Shown here: one piece after another, positions 53,301 through 61,890 of the stretch
How positions within the stretch are numbered: the first letter of the stretch is position 1
Layout of the letters: each line of letters starts with the position of its first letter
NCBI RefSeq assembly: GCF_016919705.1
Contig: NZ_CP070368.1
Location: 1,116,001-1,180,000, forward strand
Origin: Paracoccus methylovorus
GTDB lineage: Bacteria; Pseudomonadota; Alphaproteobacteria; Rhodobacterales; Rhodobacteraceae
Reading direction: 5' to 3'
Length of the DNA stretch: 64,000 nucleotides
Translations under genes and position numbers: made by a program
Notes under the pieces: model-generated
Told to the model about the DNA's origin: nothing
The model's input: only the letters and a program-made list of their open reading frames with translations
The model's database searches: none

Positions 53301-53796
53301 CCATCTCTTTCATCGCGCGTCCCACGGCGGCACGGATCACCGGCTCGCCCAACCGCTTGATGGCACCGCGCAGGGTGCCGGCAACGCCGCCCTGATCGTC
53401 GTCCAGCACCTTGCCGGTCAGCATCAAGGCCCAGGTCGAGGCGTTGACCAGGGACGAGGACGCCTCGCCCAGATGCTTACCCCAGTCCGAGGGGGCGATC
53501 TTGTCCTCGATCAGCGCGTCGATGGTCTGCCGGTCGGGCACGCGCAGCATCGCCTCGGCCAGACACATCAGCGCCACGCCTTCGCGGGTCGAAAGACCGT
53601 ATTCCGACAGGAAATGTTCCATCAGGGTGGGCTTGGCCTCGGCCCGGATGCGGCGCACCAGATCGGCAGCGCGGGCAGTGATGGCGGCCCGGGCTTGTGG
53701 GGTCAGCGCGGCCTGGGCGATCAGGCGCTCCAGCAGCGGGCCTTCGGGCTGAAATTTGGCATCCAGATCAAGGGCGGAAAGGGGCGTGACGGGCAT
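50392..53796 (-). CDS. putA: Bifunctional proline dehydrogenase/P5C dehydrogenase
   Basis: A 1134-residue enzyme that oxidises proline to glutamate in two steps. Residues about 100-470 form the FAD proline dehydrogenase barrel (GISIKLSALHPRYEVAQ, MRVRLVKGAYWDTEIKRAQ-like). Residues about 530-1000 form the NAD aldehyde dehydrogenase with ETGGLNAMIVDSTALPEQAV and the catalytic cysteine in FRSAGQRCSALRCLYV. A C-terminal extra domain follows. There is no N-terminal ribbon-helix-helix, so unlike E. coli PutA it is not a repressor. The divergent Lrp gene fills that role. The start at 53796 follows AGGAG; longer frames are non-coding. Confidence 0.95.
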   Translation of the reverse strand: MPVTPLSALDLDAKFQPEGPLLERLIAQAALTPQARAAITARAADLVRRIRAEAKPTLMEHFLSEYGLSTREGVALMCLAEAMLRVPDRQTIDALIEDKIAPSDWGKHLGEASSSLVNASTWALMLTGKVLDDDQGGVAGTLRGAIKRLGEPVIRAAVGRAMKEMGRQFVLGETIQKALERAKVREAQGFTYSYDMLGEAAMTGADAARYARDYSDAIAAIAKACDKGSVQMNPGISIKLSALHPRYEVAQETRVMAELVPVVLSLARQAKAAGMGMNIDAEEQDRLVISLKVIEAVLADPSLAGWDGFGVVVQAYGKRAGPVIDWLYELASRLDRKIMVRLVKGAYWDTEIKRAQVEGFPGFPLFTAKVATDVSYIAHARKLIGYADRIYPQFATHNAQTVSAILEMVGGIEFEFQRLHGMGERLHDIVLRDHNSRCRIYAPVGAHRDLLAYLVRRLLENGANSSFVHQIVDEGVSPEEVARDPFEALAEARPPAGLATPDAVFGEGRRNSQGFDLSDEATLSRIEAARGVEVPDAVPLTVSPPSGQRVPVRNPATAEIVAHVTEADAETVARAMDDARNWDAPAAERAAVLRRAADLYEAHFGVIFATLAREGGKTLPDCVGELREAVDFLRYYAAEGDGATGKPRGLIAAISPWNFPLAIFTGQIAAALMAGNAVLAKPAEQTPLIAAIAVRLLHEAGVPAAALQLLPGQGGTVGAALTTDARIKGVVFTGSTETAQTIARAMAEHMAPGTPLIAETGGLNAMIVDSTALPEQAVRDIMASSFRSAGQRCSALRCLYVQEDIAPHLIAMIKGAMDELRVGDPWQLSTDVGPVIDAEAQQGIDTYLETKANHILHRVWAPKQGHFVPPVLLRVDGIDDLEREVFGPVLHVATFRAGELNRVIDNINARGFGLTFGLHTRIDSRVQEVTDAIHAGNIYVNRNQIGAVVGSQPFGGEGLSGTGPKAGGPLYLPRFFAPEPVSAGEGSDGEVDLRGLTAALRGATETSLDDRLMPGPTGELNRLSLRSRPPLLCLGPGVEATRAQISVVEAMGGKAVGVEGQLSPEALESLSGFSAVLWWGDASRGRAYARVLAARQGPIVPLICAHPDLAHIAHERHLCVDTTAAGGNAALLAG

Positions 53797-53906
53797 GGCG
53801 TTCTCCTGCGAAGCAGAGCCGTGATAGCGGGAATTGAATAGACCATGTGACCATAATATGGCAGAAGCCCAGACGATCATCACGAAATTCAGCCCAGATT
53901 TGGACC

Positions 53907-54368
53907 ATGGAAGAGCTGGACGCCACAAACCGCAAAATCCTGCACGAACTGGTGGCCAATGCGCGGATTCCGATCACGGAACTGGCACGCAAGGTCGGCT
54001 TGTCCAAGACCCCGGTCGCCCTGCGCATCAAGCAGATGGAGGAGATGGGGCTGATCACCGGCTATCGCGCGATCCTGTCGCCCGTCAGGTTGGGGCTGAC
54101 GCATGTGACCTATGTCGAGGTACGGCTGTCGGATACCCGGCAAAAGGCGCTGGAGCAGTTCAACGCCGCCGTGCGCGCCATCGCCGAGGTCGAGGAATGC
54201 TATATGATCGCCGGCGGTTTCGACTATCTTCTCAAGGTGCGCTCACATGACATGGCGGACTATCGCCGCATCATGGCCGAACGCATCTCGGCCCTGCCGA
54301 ATATTCACGCCACCACCAGCTATGTCTCGATGGAGGCGGTGGTCGAGCAGAACTGGACCCCGATCTAA
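53907..54368 (+). CDS. putR: Lrp-family regulator of proline catabolism
   Basis: A 153-residue Lrp/AsnC protein. The helix-turn-helix is TNRKILHELVANARIPITEL, ARKVGLSKTPVALRIKQMEE, and the RAM domain contains VEECYMIAGGFDYLLKVRSH. Its position divergent from putA matches PutR of Rhodobacter and Agrobacterium, which activates putA with proline as inducer. The 110-base shared gap contains the likely binding sites (AGACCATGTGACCATAATATGG). It overlaps the convergent dehydrogenase gene by four bases. Confidence 0.9.
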   Translation: MEELDATNRKILHELVANARIPITELARKVGLSKTPVALRIKQMEEMGLITGYRAILSPVRLGLTHVTYVEVRLSDTRQKALEQFNAAVRAIAEVEECYMIAGGFDYLLKVRSHDMADYRRIMAERISALPNIHATTSYVSMEAVVEQNWTPI

Positions 54369-55399
54369 CCCAGCGCCGCCAGCCCCTCGCGCTGGAAACG
54401 GTCAAGCAGCGCCAGCTCATCGGCGTCCAGCGCGATGCCCTCGGCCTCGGATCGCGCGCGGGCGGCAAAGCGGCGTTGGCCGGGCAGACGCGCGCCCTGC
54501 CCCAAAATGGCCTCGAACAGCACCTCAGCCCGCGCCAGCGGATCGCCCGGCCGACCGGCAGCAAAACGCGAGGGCGAAAAGGCCAGGATCAACTCGCCAT
54601 GTTTCGGGGCAAGGCTCAGCGTGCCCAACTCATCCAGCGCATCCCGACTGGTCAGGTCGCCGATCATCACACCGGCCAGCAGTTCGATCATCGTCGAGAT
54701 GGCCGAGCCCTTGTGCCCGCCAAATGGCAGCAGGGCACCGGAAAGCCCCGCCTCAGCATCTGTCGTGGCGCGGCCATCGGCATCCAGCGCCCAGCCCTCG
54801 GGCAGCGGCTCATTGGCGCGTGCCAGCAGTTCGATCTCGCCACGCGCAACTGCCGAAGTGGCGAAGTCAAAGACATAGGCCGCACCCTCAGCCCTCGGCC
54901 AGCCAAAGGCCAGGGGGTTGGTGCCCAACAGCGGCTGCGCGCCGCCCGCCGGGGCCACGGTGGCATAGCTGGGGCACATCGCCAGACCGGCAAGACCACG
55001 CGCCGTCAGCGCCTCGACCTCGGGCCAAAGCGCGGAATAATGCACGCAGTCATTGATGACCAAGGCCGCCAACCCCAGCTTTTCGGCCCGCGCGGCCAGT
55101 GCCGGCAATCCAAGATCAAAGGCGGCGGGGGAAAAGCCGCCGTCCGCGGCAACGCGGATTACGGCGCTGCCTTCGTCGATCAGTTCGGGCCGCGCATCGG
55201 GCGACACCTTGCCGGCCGCCAAGGTGCGCAGGCACCCCTCGATCCGGTAAACACCATGGGATTTTGCGCCGTCGCGTTCGGCCGCGGTGATGATGCGGGT
55301 GATTGCGTCGGCCTGCTGGGCGTTGAACCCGGCGCGCATGAAAATCGATTCGACCATCCGGCCCAGTTCGGCCACCGACACCATCGTCTTTTCACCCAT
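54365..55399 (-). CDS. Ldh_2 family NAD(P)-dependent dehydrogenase
   Basis: A 344-residue member of the malate/L-lactate/ureidoglycolate dehydrogenase family, which also contains delta1-pyrroline-2-carboxylate/piperideine-2-carboxylate reductase (DpkA). Motifs: ERDGAKSHGVYRIEGCLRTL with the catalytic histidine, LALVINDCVHYSALWPEVEA-like, LGTNPLAFGWPRAEGAAYVF and LLPFGGHKGSAISTMIELLA. The location beside putA/putR favours a cyclic-imine (proline-related) reductase, but family resemblance alone does not settle this. The start at 55399 is chosen for the AAAGGA in front. Confidence 0.82.
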   Translation of the reverse strand: MGEKTMVSVAELGRMVESIFMRAGFNAQQADAITRIITAAERDGAKSHGVYRIEGCLRTLAAGKVSPDARPELIDEGSAVIRVAADGGFSPAAFDLGLPALAARAEKLGLAALVINDCVHYSALWPEVEALTARGLAGLAMCPSYATVAPAGGAQPLLGTNPLAFGWPRAEGAAYVFDFATSAVARGEIELLARANEPLPEGWALDADGRATTDAEAGLSGALLPFGGHKGSAISTMIELLAGVMIGDLTSRDALDELGTLSLAPKHGELILAFSPSRFAAGRPGDPLARAEVLFEAILGQGARLPGQRRFAARARSEAEGIALDADELALLDRFQREGLAALG

Positions 55400-55709
55400 G
55401 TGCCCATCCTTTTCTGATGCGGGGCAGAAAACCGGATTTTCCGCGCCGCGGCAAGCGTTCAGACCCGGACTCAGCATATTCACCATCGGACGCCACCCAA
55501 GTTTCGGGTGCATCAAAAGGCTTGCAGATCGTCCAGAGGCACGGTGCGCCGTTTACACATGCCGGCTGTGAAAATTATAACTAAGGAATTAACATATTGA
55601 TAAATAATAATATTAAAAACGATGGGAGAACACGCCTTTTTTCTTGAAATAAACGATAAACTCTGTCGTAATTACGGACATGAGAAAGCCGCAAGGAGGA
55701 CAAGGCATC

Positions 55710-56852
55710 ATGATCCGCACCATTCGCGTGACCGACAGCCAACTGGCCCATGGCCGCGTGGTTCGCCGCCATTCCGGCGGTCGCATCACGGTCGAGGATG
55801 GCACCAAGCGCATGACCGGATATCCGCTGAACCCCAACTTCTGGGATCGCTGCATGGGCTTTTCGGTGCGGCGCGCCGTGGCGATGATGGTCACTGTGGC
55901 CGGGCTGGGCATGGCTGGTCAGGTCCATGCCGAAAACACGCTGCTGAACGTCAGCTATGACCCGACGCGAGAGCTTTACCGGGACGTCAACGCCGCCTTC
56001 GCCGCGAAATGGCAAGCCGACGGACATGCGGCCCCGACCATCGAGGCCTCGCACGGCGGCTCGGGTGCGCAGGCACGCTCGGTGATCGATGGGCTCAGGG
56101 CGCAGGTGGTGACGCTGGCGCTGGCTTCGGACATAGACGAGATCGCCGCCAAGGGTCTTTTGCCCGAGGATTGGCAGTCCCGCCTGCCGCACAACAGTTC
56201 GCCTTATACCTCGACCATCGTCTTCCTGGTGCGCGAGGGCAATCCCAAGGGCATTCAGGACTGGGGCGATCTGGTCAAGGAAGGGGTCGAGGTGATCACG
56301 CCTAACCCCAAGACCTCGGGCGGGGCGCGCTGGAACTATCTTGCCGCATGGGCATGGGCGCAAAAGAACGATCAGGACCCCAAGACCTTTGTGACCGAAT
56401 TGTTCAAACACGTTCCGGTTCTTGACAGCGGCGCGCGCGGCTCGACCACCACTTTCACCCAGCGCGGAATCGGCGATGTGCTGCTCGCTTGGGAAAACGA
56501 AGCCTATCTGGCGCTGAACGAATTGGGAGAGGATCAGTTCGACATCGTCGTGCCCTCGGTTTCGATCCTGGCCGAACCGCCGGTCGCGGTGGTGGACAAG
56601 AACATCGCCGATGAAGAGCAAAAGGCACTGGCCGATGGCTATCTGGCCTTCCTCTATTCGCCCGAAGGGCAGGCACTGGCCTTCAAACACTTCTACCGCG
56701 CCTGGGATACCAGTGCCGCCAATCCCGACGACGTTGCGCGCTTCCCCGAGCTGGATCTGGTCACCATCGCTGATTTCGGCGGCTGGAAGCAGGCTCAGCC
56801 CGAGCATTTCGGCAACGGCGGCACATTCGACCAGATCTATTCGGGGAACTAA
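55710..56852 (+). CDS. sbp: Sulfate-binding protein with an unusual N-terminal extension
   Basis: From the ATG at 55710, behind a strong AAGGAGG, the protein has 380 residues. The first 48 ([20 protein letters not shown], then [20 protein letters not shown]) are hydrophilic and precede a normal signal peptide ([20 protein letters not shown], cleavage near HAEN). The mature part is a sulfate/thiosulfate-binding protein: [53 protein letters not shown] and [19 protein letters not shown]. It feeds the CysTWA importer. Translation may instead start at 55854, which has a weak ribosome site. The extension could be a fused leader peptide. Confidence 0.88.
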   Translation: MIRTIRVTDSQLAHGRVVRRHSGGRITVEDGTKRMTGYPLNPNFWDRCMGFSVRRAVAMMVTVAGLGMAGQVHAENTLLNVSYDPTRELYRDVNAAFAAKWQADGHAAPTIEASHGGSGAQARSVIDGLRAQVVTLALASDIDEIAAKGLLPEDWQSRLPHNSSPYTSTIVFLVREGNPKGIQDWGDLVKEGVEVITPNPKTSGGARWNYLAAWAWAQKNDQDPKTFVTELFKHVPVLDSGARGSTTTFTQRGIGDVLLAWENEAYLALNELGEDQFDIVVPSVSILAEPPVAVVDKNIADEEQKALADGYLAFLYSPEGQALAFKHFYRAWDTSAANPDDVARFPELDLVTIADFGGWKQAQPEHFGNGGTFDQIYSGN

Positions 56853-56855
56853 TCG

Positions 56856-57695
56856 ATGGCGCTTGCGCTTCGCTTGCAGAAATCCCCCATGCCGGGCTTT
56901 GCGCTCGGCATGGGAATTACGCTGACCATGCTGTCGCTGATCGTCATCCTGCCGGTCGGCGCGCTTCTCGCCCGGGGCATCAGCTATGGCCCCGAGGCGG
57001 TCTGGACCACCATCAACACGCCCCGCGTCTGGGCGGCGCTGTACCTGTCCTTCCGGCTGTCGCTTTTCGCGGCGCTGTTCAACCTGGTCTTCGGCACGCT
57101 GCTGGCCTGGGTGCTGGCGCGCTATGAGTTTCCGGGCCGGCGTCTGGTCGATGCGCTGGTCGATCTGCCCTTTGCCTTGCCGACGGCCGTGGCGGGGATC
57201 GCCCTGACCGCGCTTTACGCGCCAAACGGGCTTTTTGGCAGCATCGCCAAGGATTTCGGCGGCAAGATCGCCTATACGCAATGGGGCATCCTGATCGCGC
57301 TGATCTTTGTCGGCCTGCCCTTTGTCACCCGCACCGTGCAACCCGTGATCGCCGAGATCGAGCAGGAGGTCGAGGAAGCCTCGGCCACGCTTGGCGCCGG
57401 CCGGTTCTATACCCTGTACCGGGTGATCCTGCCCATGCTGATGCCCGCCGCGCTGACGGGTTTCGCGCTGTCGCTGGCGCGCGCAGTCGGCGAATACGGC
57501 TCGGTCATCTTCATCGCCGGCAACCTGCCGCTCAAGACCGAGATCGCGCCGCTGCTGATCGTCATCAAGCTTGAGGAATTCGACTATGACGGCGCGGCGG
57601 CCATCGGCATCGCCATGCTGCTGATCTCATTCAGCATGCTTCTGGTGATCAACCTGATCCAGATCTGGAGTCGGCGGAGGATCGGCCATGTTTGA
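56856..57695 (+). CDS. cysT: Sulfate ABC transporter permease CysT
   Basis: A 279-residue permease with six hydrophobic helices; the first is GMGITLTMLSLIVILPVGAL. The CysT marks are LVDLPFALPTAVAGIALTAL and the EAA loop EIEQEVEEASATLGAGRFYT. It pairs with CysW to move sulfate or thiosulfate inward. It starts four bases after the binding-protein stop, and its end overlaps cysW by eight bases. Confidence 0.95.
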   Translation: MALALRLQKSPMPGFALGMGITLTMLSLIVILPVGALLARGISYGPEAVWTTINTPRVWAALYLSFRLSLFAALFNLVFGTLLAWVLARYEFPGRRLVDALVDLPFALPTAVAGIALTALYAPNGLFGSIAKDFGGKIAYTQWGILIALIFVGLPFVTRTVQPVIAEIEQEVEEASATLGAGRFYTLYRVILPMLMPAALTGFALSLARAVGEYGSVIFIAGNLPLKTEIAPLLIVIKLEEFDYDGAAAIGIAMLLISFSMLLVINLIQIWSRRRIGHV

Positions 57696-58584
57696 CACTT
57701 CATTGCAGGAACCGTTGCTTTCCCCCGCCGACAAGCCCCCGACATGGCGTCCGGTGACCGAGGAAAGCCGGCTCACCCGCCTCCTCCTGATCGCCCTGGC
57801 GATGTTCGGACTTGCCATTCTGGTCGTCGCTCCGCTGGCCGTGGTCTTTACAGAGGCCCTGGCGCGCGGCGCGGCCTACGCCGTCGCCTCGCTGGCCAAG
57901 CCCGAGGCGACCTCGGCGATCCGCCTGACGCTGCTGGTCGCGGCGATCACCGTCCCACTGAACGCCATCTTCGGCATCGCCGCCGCCTGGACGATCACCA
58001 AGTTCGATTTCCGCGGCAAGGCGTTCCTGATCACGCTGATCGACCTGCCCTTTTCCATCTCGCCGGTGGTGGCGGGTCTGGCGCTGGTGCTGTTGTTCGG
58101 CACCAACAGCCTGCTTGGCGGCTGGCTGGTGGCCAGCGGCTTTCCGATCATCTTTGCCCTGCCGGGGATCGTGCTTGCCTCGATCTTCGTCACCTTTCCC
58201 TTTGTCGCCCGCGAACTTATCCCGGTGATGATCGAACAGGGCCGCGCCGAGGAAGAGGCGGCCCTGACGCTGGGCGCCTCGGGTTGGCGGGTGTTTCGCA
58301 CCGTGACCCTGCCCAACATCAAATGGGCGCTGCTTTACGGCGTGCTGCTTTGCAACGCCCGCGCCATGGGCGAATTCGGCGCGGTGGCCGTGGTTTCGGG
58401 CAAGATCCGGGGCCAGACCGCCACCATGCCGATCACCATCGAGATGCTCTACAACGAATATCTTTCGGTCGCGGCCTTCAGCCTGGCCGCCGTTCTGGCC
58501 TTGCTGGGGCTGCTGACGCTGGCGCTCAAGTCCGCGCTGGAATGGCGTCACGCCGACCAGCTTGCCGCAACCCGCCGCTATTGA
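57688..58584 (+). CDS. cysW: Sulfate ABC transporter permease CysW
   Basis: A 298-residue permease with the CysW pattern [37 protein letters not shown] and [20 protein letters not shown], then the EAA loop [20 protein letters not shown]. The end [20 protein letters not shown] is normal. It overlaps cysT and precedes cysA by eight bases, all in one operon. Confidence 0.95.
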   Translation: MFDTSLQEPLLSPADKPPTWRPVTEESRLTRLLLIALAMFGLAILVVAPLAVVFTEALARGAAYAVASLAKPEATSAIRLTLLVAAITVPLNAIFGIAAAWTITKFDFRGKAFLITLIDLPFSISPVVAGLALVLLFGTNSLLGGWLVASGFPIIFALPGIVLASIFVTFPFVARELIPVMIEQGRAEEEAALTLGASGWRVFRTVTLPNIKWALLYGVLLCNARAMGEFGAVAVVSGKIRGQTATMPITIEMLYNEYLSVAAFSLAAVLALLGLLTLALKSALEWRHADQLAATRRY

Positions 58585-58592
58585 GGTGTCCC

Positions 58593-59312
58593 ATGCATAT
58601 CGAAATTGACGAAATCGCCAAGAGTTTCGGTTCGACCGCCGCACTGCATCCGGTCAGCCTTGCCATCCCCTCGGGCGCGCTGGTGGCGCTTTTGGGTCCT
58701 TCGGGATCGGGCAAGACCACGCTTTTGCGCATTCTCGGGGGGCTTGAGTTCCCAACCTCGGGCCGGGTGCTTTTCGACGGGCAGGACGCGACCGGGCTTT
58801 CCGTGCAAGAGCGCCGCGCCGGCTTTGTCTTCCAAAGCTATGCGCTGTTTCGGCATATGACCGTGTTCGAGAACATCGCCTATGGTCTGCGCGCCCGCGC
58901 CCGCCGCACCCGTCCCAACAGAGCTGAGATCGACCGTCGCGTGACCAAGCTGCTTGAGCTGATCCAACTGCCGCAGATCGCCTCGCGCTTTCCCAGTCAG
59001 CTTTCGGGTGGACAGCGGCAACGCGTGGCGCTGGCCCGAGCCCTGGCGATCGAGCCGCGCATGCTGCTGCTTGACGAACCCTTCGGCGCGCTCGACGCCC
59101 GCGTCCGCAAAGAGCTGCGTCAGGGCCTGCGCGAAATCCACGACACCACCGGGCTGACGACGGTCTTCGTCACTCACGATCAGGACGAGGCGATGGAACT
59201 GGCCGATCTGGTGGTGGTGATGTCCATGGGCCGGATCGAGCAGGTCGGTCGTCCGCAGGACATCCGCGCGCGCCCCGCGACACCCTTCGTGCGCGAATTC
59301 ATCGACGCCTGA
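58593..59312 (+). CDS. cysA: Sulfate ABC transporter ATPase CysA, short form
   Basis: A 239-residue ATPase with all catalytic motifs: Walker [19 protein letters not shown]-loop [20 protein letters not shown], signature [16 protein letters not shown], Walker [13 protein letters not shown] and the H-loop [15 protein letters not shown]. It stops at [10 protein letters not shown], exactly where most CysA proteins (about 350 residues) continue into the C-terminal TOBE-type regulatory domain. The nucleotide-binding core is complete, so activity is likely, but control through the C-terminal domain is lost. A terminator follows at once, so the short form seems settled rather than a recent break. Confidence 0.93.
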   Translation: MHIEIDEIAKSFGSTAALHPVSLAIPSGALVALLGPSGSGKTTLLRILGGLEFPTSGRVLFDGQDATGLSVQERRAGFVFQSYALFRHMTVFENIAYGLRARARRTRPNRAEIDRRVTKLLELIQLPQIASRFPSQLSGGQRQRVALARALAIEPRMLLLDEPFGALDARVRKELRQGLREIHDTTGLTTVFVTHDQDEAMELADLVVVMSMGRIEQVGRPQDIRARPATPFVREFIDA

Positions 59313-59351
59313 GGCCGACGGCGGCTTTTATCAATATCGTTTCCGAATATC

Positions 59352-59373
59352 GCCCGCCCTTCATCGGGCGGGC
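59352..59373 (+). terminator. Terminator after the sulfate importer operon
   Basis: A perfect 8-bp stem GCCCGCCC/GGGCGGGC with a 6-base loop, 40 bases after the cysA stop. Confidence 0.7.
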
Positions 59374-59498
59374 CAGCTAATTCGCATCGCCGCCGTGCGT
59401 CCTGGTTGTGCGGTTCGGCAGGTAGGAGGGCTGCCAAACGTAAAACCACAGCGCAGGGCAGTGCAGTGCATCAGTAGCCTTGCCCTGCCTACCGATTT

Positions 59499-59830
59499 TG
59501 GACTGCCTGAAGCCGGAGTTTTTCGACTTTGGTCATGGCGGCGGGCTGGTGACACCGCCAGGAAAGTGCAGCGTCCTCGGGACGTTGTAGCCGATGGCGC
59601 TGTGGGTCATCGTCATTGTAGCGTCTCCGCCAATCCTCCAGCTTTTCGACCGCGTCCGCAAGGCTCATGAACCAGTGGGCGTTCAGGCATTCGGACCTCA
59701 GCTTGCTGTTGAATGCCTCGATAGAGCCGTTGTCTGTCGGCTTTCCCGGGCGTGAGAAGTCCAAGGTGACCTGCCGGCGTAAGCCCAGAGATCCAGGTCG
59801 CGAGAGTTGAATCTGCTGCCATTGTCGCCC
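59499..59830 (-). pseudogene. IS3-family transposase C-terminal remnant
   Basis: The minus strand reads DNGSRFNSRDLDLWAYAG, then in another frame LDFSRPGKPTDNGSIEAFNS, KLRSECLNAHWFMSLADAVE and KLEDWRRRYND, the last third of an IS3-type integrase core with its glutamate segment. A frameshift sits near 59770. The IS end TGGACTGCCTG begins at 59499. The N-terminal part of the transposase is missing. Confidence 0.85.
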
Positions 59831-60280
59831 TGCCTCGCCTTGGGTGTCAGAAGCCGCAGCACTCCGAAGAGAGAAGAGGTCGCAAGGTCCTCGCGGGGAT
59901 TGCGCTTCGCGTCATGGAGAATCTTCTCCATCCTCGCTTTCTTCGCGACCCCGGCATTGAACATAACCACCCACACCAGAACAGGAAATCCACTCGGAGG
60001 CTACGATTGCTTCGCTCCTCCCGCAAGCGGATAGGATCCAGTTTTCGGTTTTCGGGTTTCGTCGATGGGGTCGGCATCGTCGAATGCGGCGTCATCCCAG
60101 TTCGCGCAGAGGCGGAACCGGTCTAGCTATGTCCGCTAACTGCGCTCGCCGCCGCTTGGATGAAGATACCGAGTGGCGGTTATCGCGGATTTCTGCGGAA
60201 ATTGTTCTTCGCAGATTCTTGAAATTGGAGTTTTGTACAGCCTCTGCCGTTTGCGCAGCCTTCATTTCATTTTCACATCA
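59831..60280. other. Gap, no gene seen
   Basis: Upstream of the IS3 remnant the minus strand has open but unrecognised stretches (ARMEKILHDAKRNPREDLAT). They may be rearranged IS or host DNA. From 60120 to 60280 the DNA is less GC-rich and has no reading frame. The MYG1-family gene ends at 60281. Confidence 0.4.
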
Positions 60281-61222
60281 TCACACAGAACCAGCTTCCG
60301 CCAATTCTGCTTCCTTCACGGCGATCCCGGCCATTTCCAGCGCTGCGTCTCGGGTTGCGGCGGTGGCGATGAAGCGGCCGTTGTGGCAGAAAAGGGCCCC
60401 CTTGACGCCAGATGCTTCCTCAAGCGCCATGCCGGTCAGTCCAGCCCATAAGGCTGGCAGGTCGGCGCGTTGTTCGAAGCCTTCCTCGGATTTGCGGATA
60501 CCACCGATTACCCAATCGCTGCCGCGCGGGCTGATGACGAACCACAGGTGATCCGCCCCGGCCTTTACCACGGCAGGGCGGAAGGGCATGCCCATGGGCA
60601 GCTCAAGGATGCGGCTATCGCCCGCTTTGGCAATGGCCTCAAGAACGATGGCTTCCGCGCGCAGCTTAGCGGCACTGCGGGCTATGCGAGCCTCGACGAA
60701 GGCGCGGGCGATGGTCAGGGCGGTCTGGAACGCGCTGTCGTCAGCACCCGACGCGGTATCGTCGAAGACCGGCTTCAGGCTCTCGATCAACTCGGGCAGG
60801 AGCATGCTGGTGAGCAGCGGTCCGGCGCTGGCCGGGCTGAGCGCGCCGTTGTCCAGCAGGTCGATCGGCAGGACGAACCTCGCATCAAACGACGCGTGGA
60901 CCGCTTCGATATGCTCGGACGGGACGCCGGAAGCTATCAGGTAGTCGCGGCCGAAGTGACACCAGATCAGCCCGAAAGAGCTGAAGGGCTGACCATCATC
61001 GCGCAGGGGCGCGCCGCGCTGGTGGTGGTCGAAGATCCCCGCATCGGCATCATAGGCGCCGCCGACGTCATAGATGATGCGGTCGGGACCGGGGGTGATC
61101 CATTCCGCTGCACGGCTGCGGATCAGCTGCGCCTGCGGGAAAAGCCGTGTCAGGATAACGGTTGAAAAGACCTCATCTGCATGAAAGCCGCCGGAATGGG
61201 TGACGAGATAGGCGGGGGTCAT
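60281..61222 (-). CDS. MYG1 family DHH-like protein
   Basis: A 313-residue protein of the MYG1/UPF0160 family. The N-terminal HSGGFHADEVFSTVILTRLF, then IIYDVGGAYDADAGIFDHHQ contains the DHH-type metal-binding acids and histidines of this phosphoesterase-like fold. Eukaryotic MYG1 is an exonuclease that links RNA processing in nucleus and mitochondria; the bacterial role is unknown. The start at 61222 is the first ATG close to the conserved region. It is monocistronic, downstream of the complex I subunit gene. Confidence 0.88.
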   Translation of the reverse strand: MTPAYLVTHSGGFHADEVFSTVILTRLFPQAQLIRSRAAEWITPGPDRIIYDVGGAYDADAGIFDHHQRGAPLRDDGQPFSSFGLIWCHFGRDYLIASGVPSEHIEAVHASFDARFVLPIDLLDNGALSPASAGPLLTSMLLPELIESLKPVFDDTASGADDSAFQTALTIARAFVEARIARSAAKLRAEAIVLEAIAKAGDSRILELPMGMPFRPAVVKAGADHLWFVISPRGSDWVIGGIRKSEEGFEQRADLPALWAGLTGMALEEASGVKGALFCHNGRFIATAATRDAALEMAGIAVKEAELAEAGSV

Positions 61223-61282
61223 GGCTGATATTCCTTGGCGCGGTCGAATCGTGCGGTTAGGCCGATCTGGCAAATAATAAGA

Positions 61283-61304
61283 CGGGGCCGGAAATCCGAC
61301 CCCG
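61283..61304 (-). terminator. Terminator after the NDUFS4-like gene
   Basis: CGGGGTCGGA pairs with TCCGGCCCCG (one mismatch) around a 2-base loop, followed on the minus strand by CTTATTATTT. Good rho-independent form. Confidence 0.75.
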
Positions 61305-61391
61305 GAAAAATCAGCAAGTTGACAAAGCTATGCCCCGAATCCTGCCAAAACTATCCCGAGCTGGCACTAACTTTCGCCCGATTTACAAAGG

Positions 61392-61733
<342 letters not shown>

Positions 61734-61890
61734 TTATCCCCGAACCGGGGCGGGCGATCAAGATGCATGTCGCGCGATTTCTCGCTGTGCAGGCCGTATT
61801 GTCGTCCCTGCATGGCGCATATTCCCTTGCCGGGCTTGCATTGGGGCGCGAATGCGCCAGATTGACCCAGGCAGGAACAAAGGTGAAACC

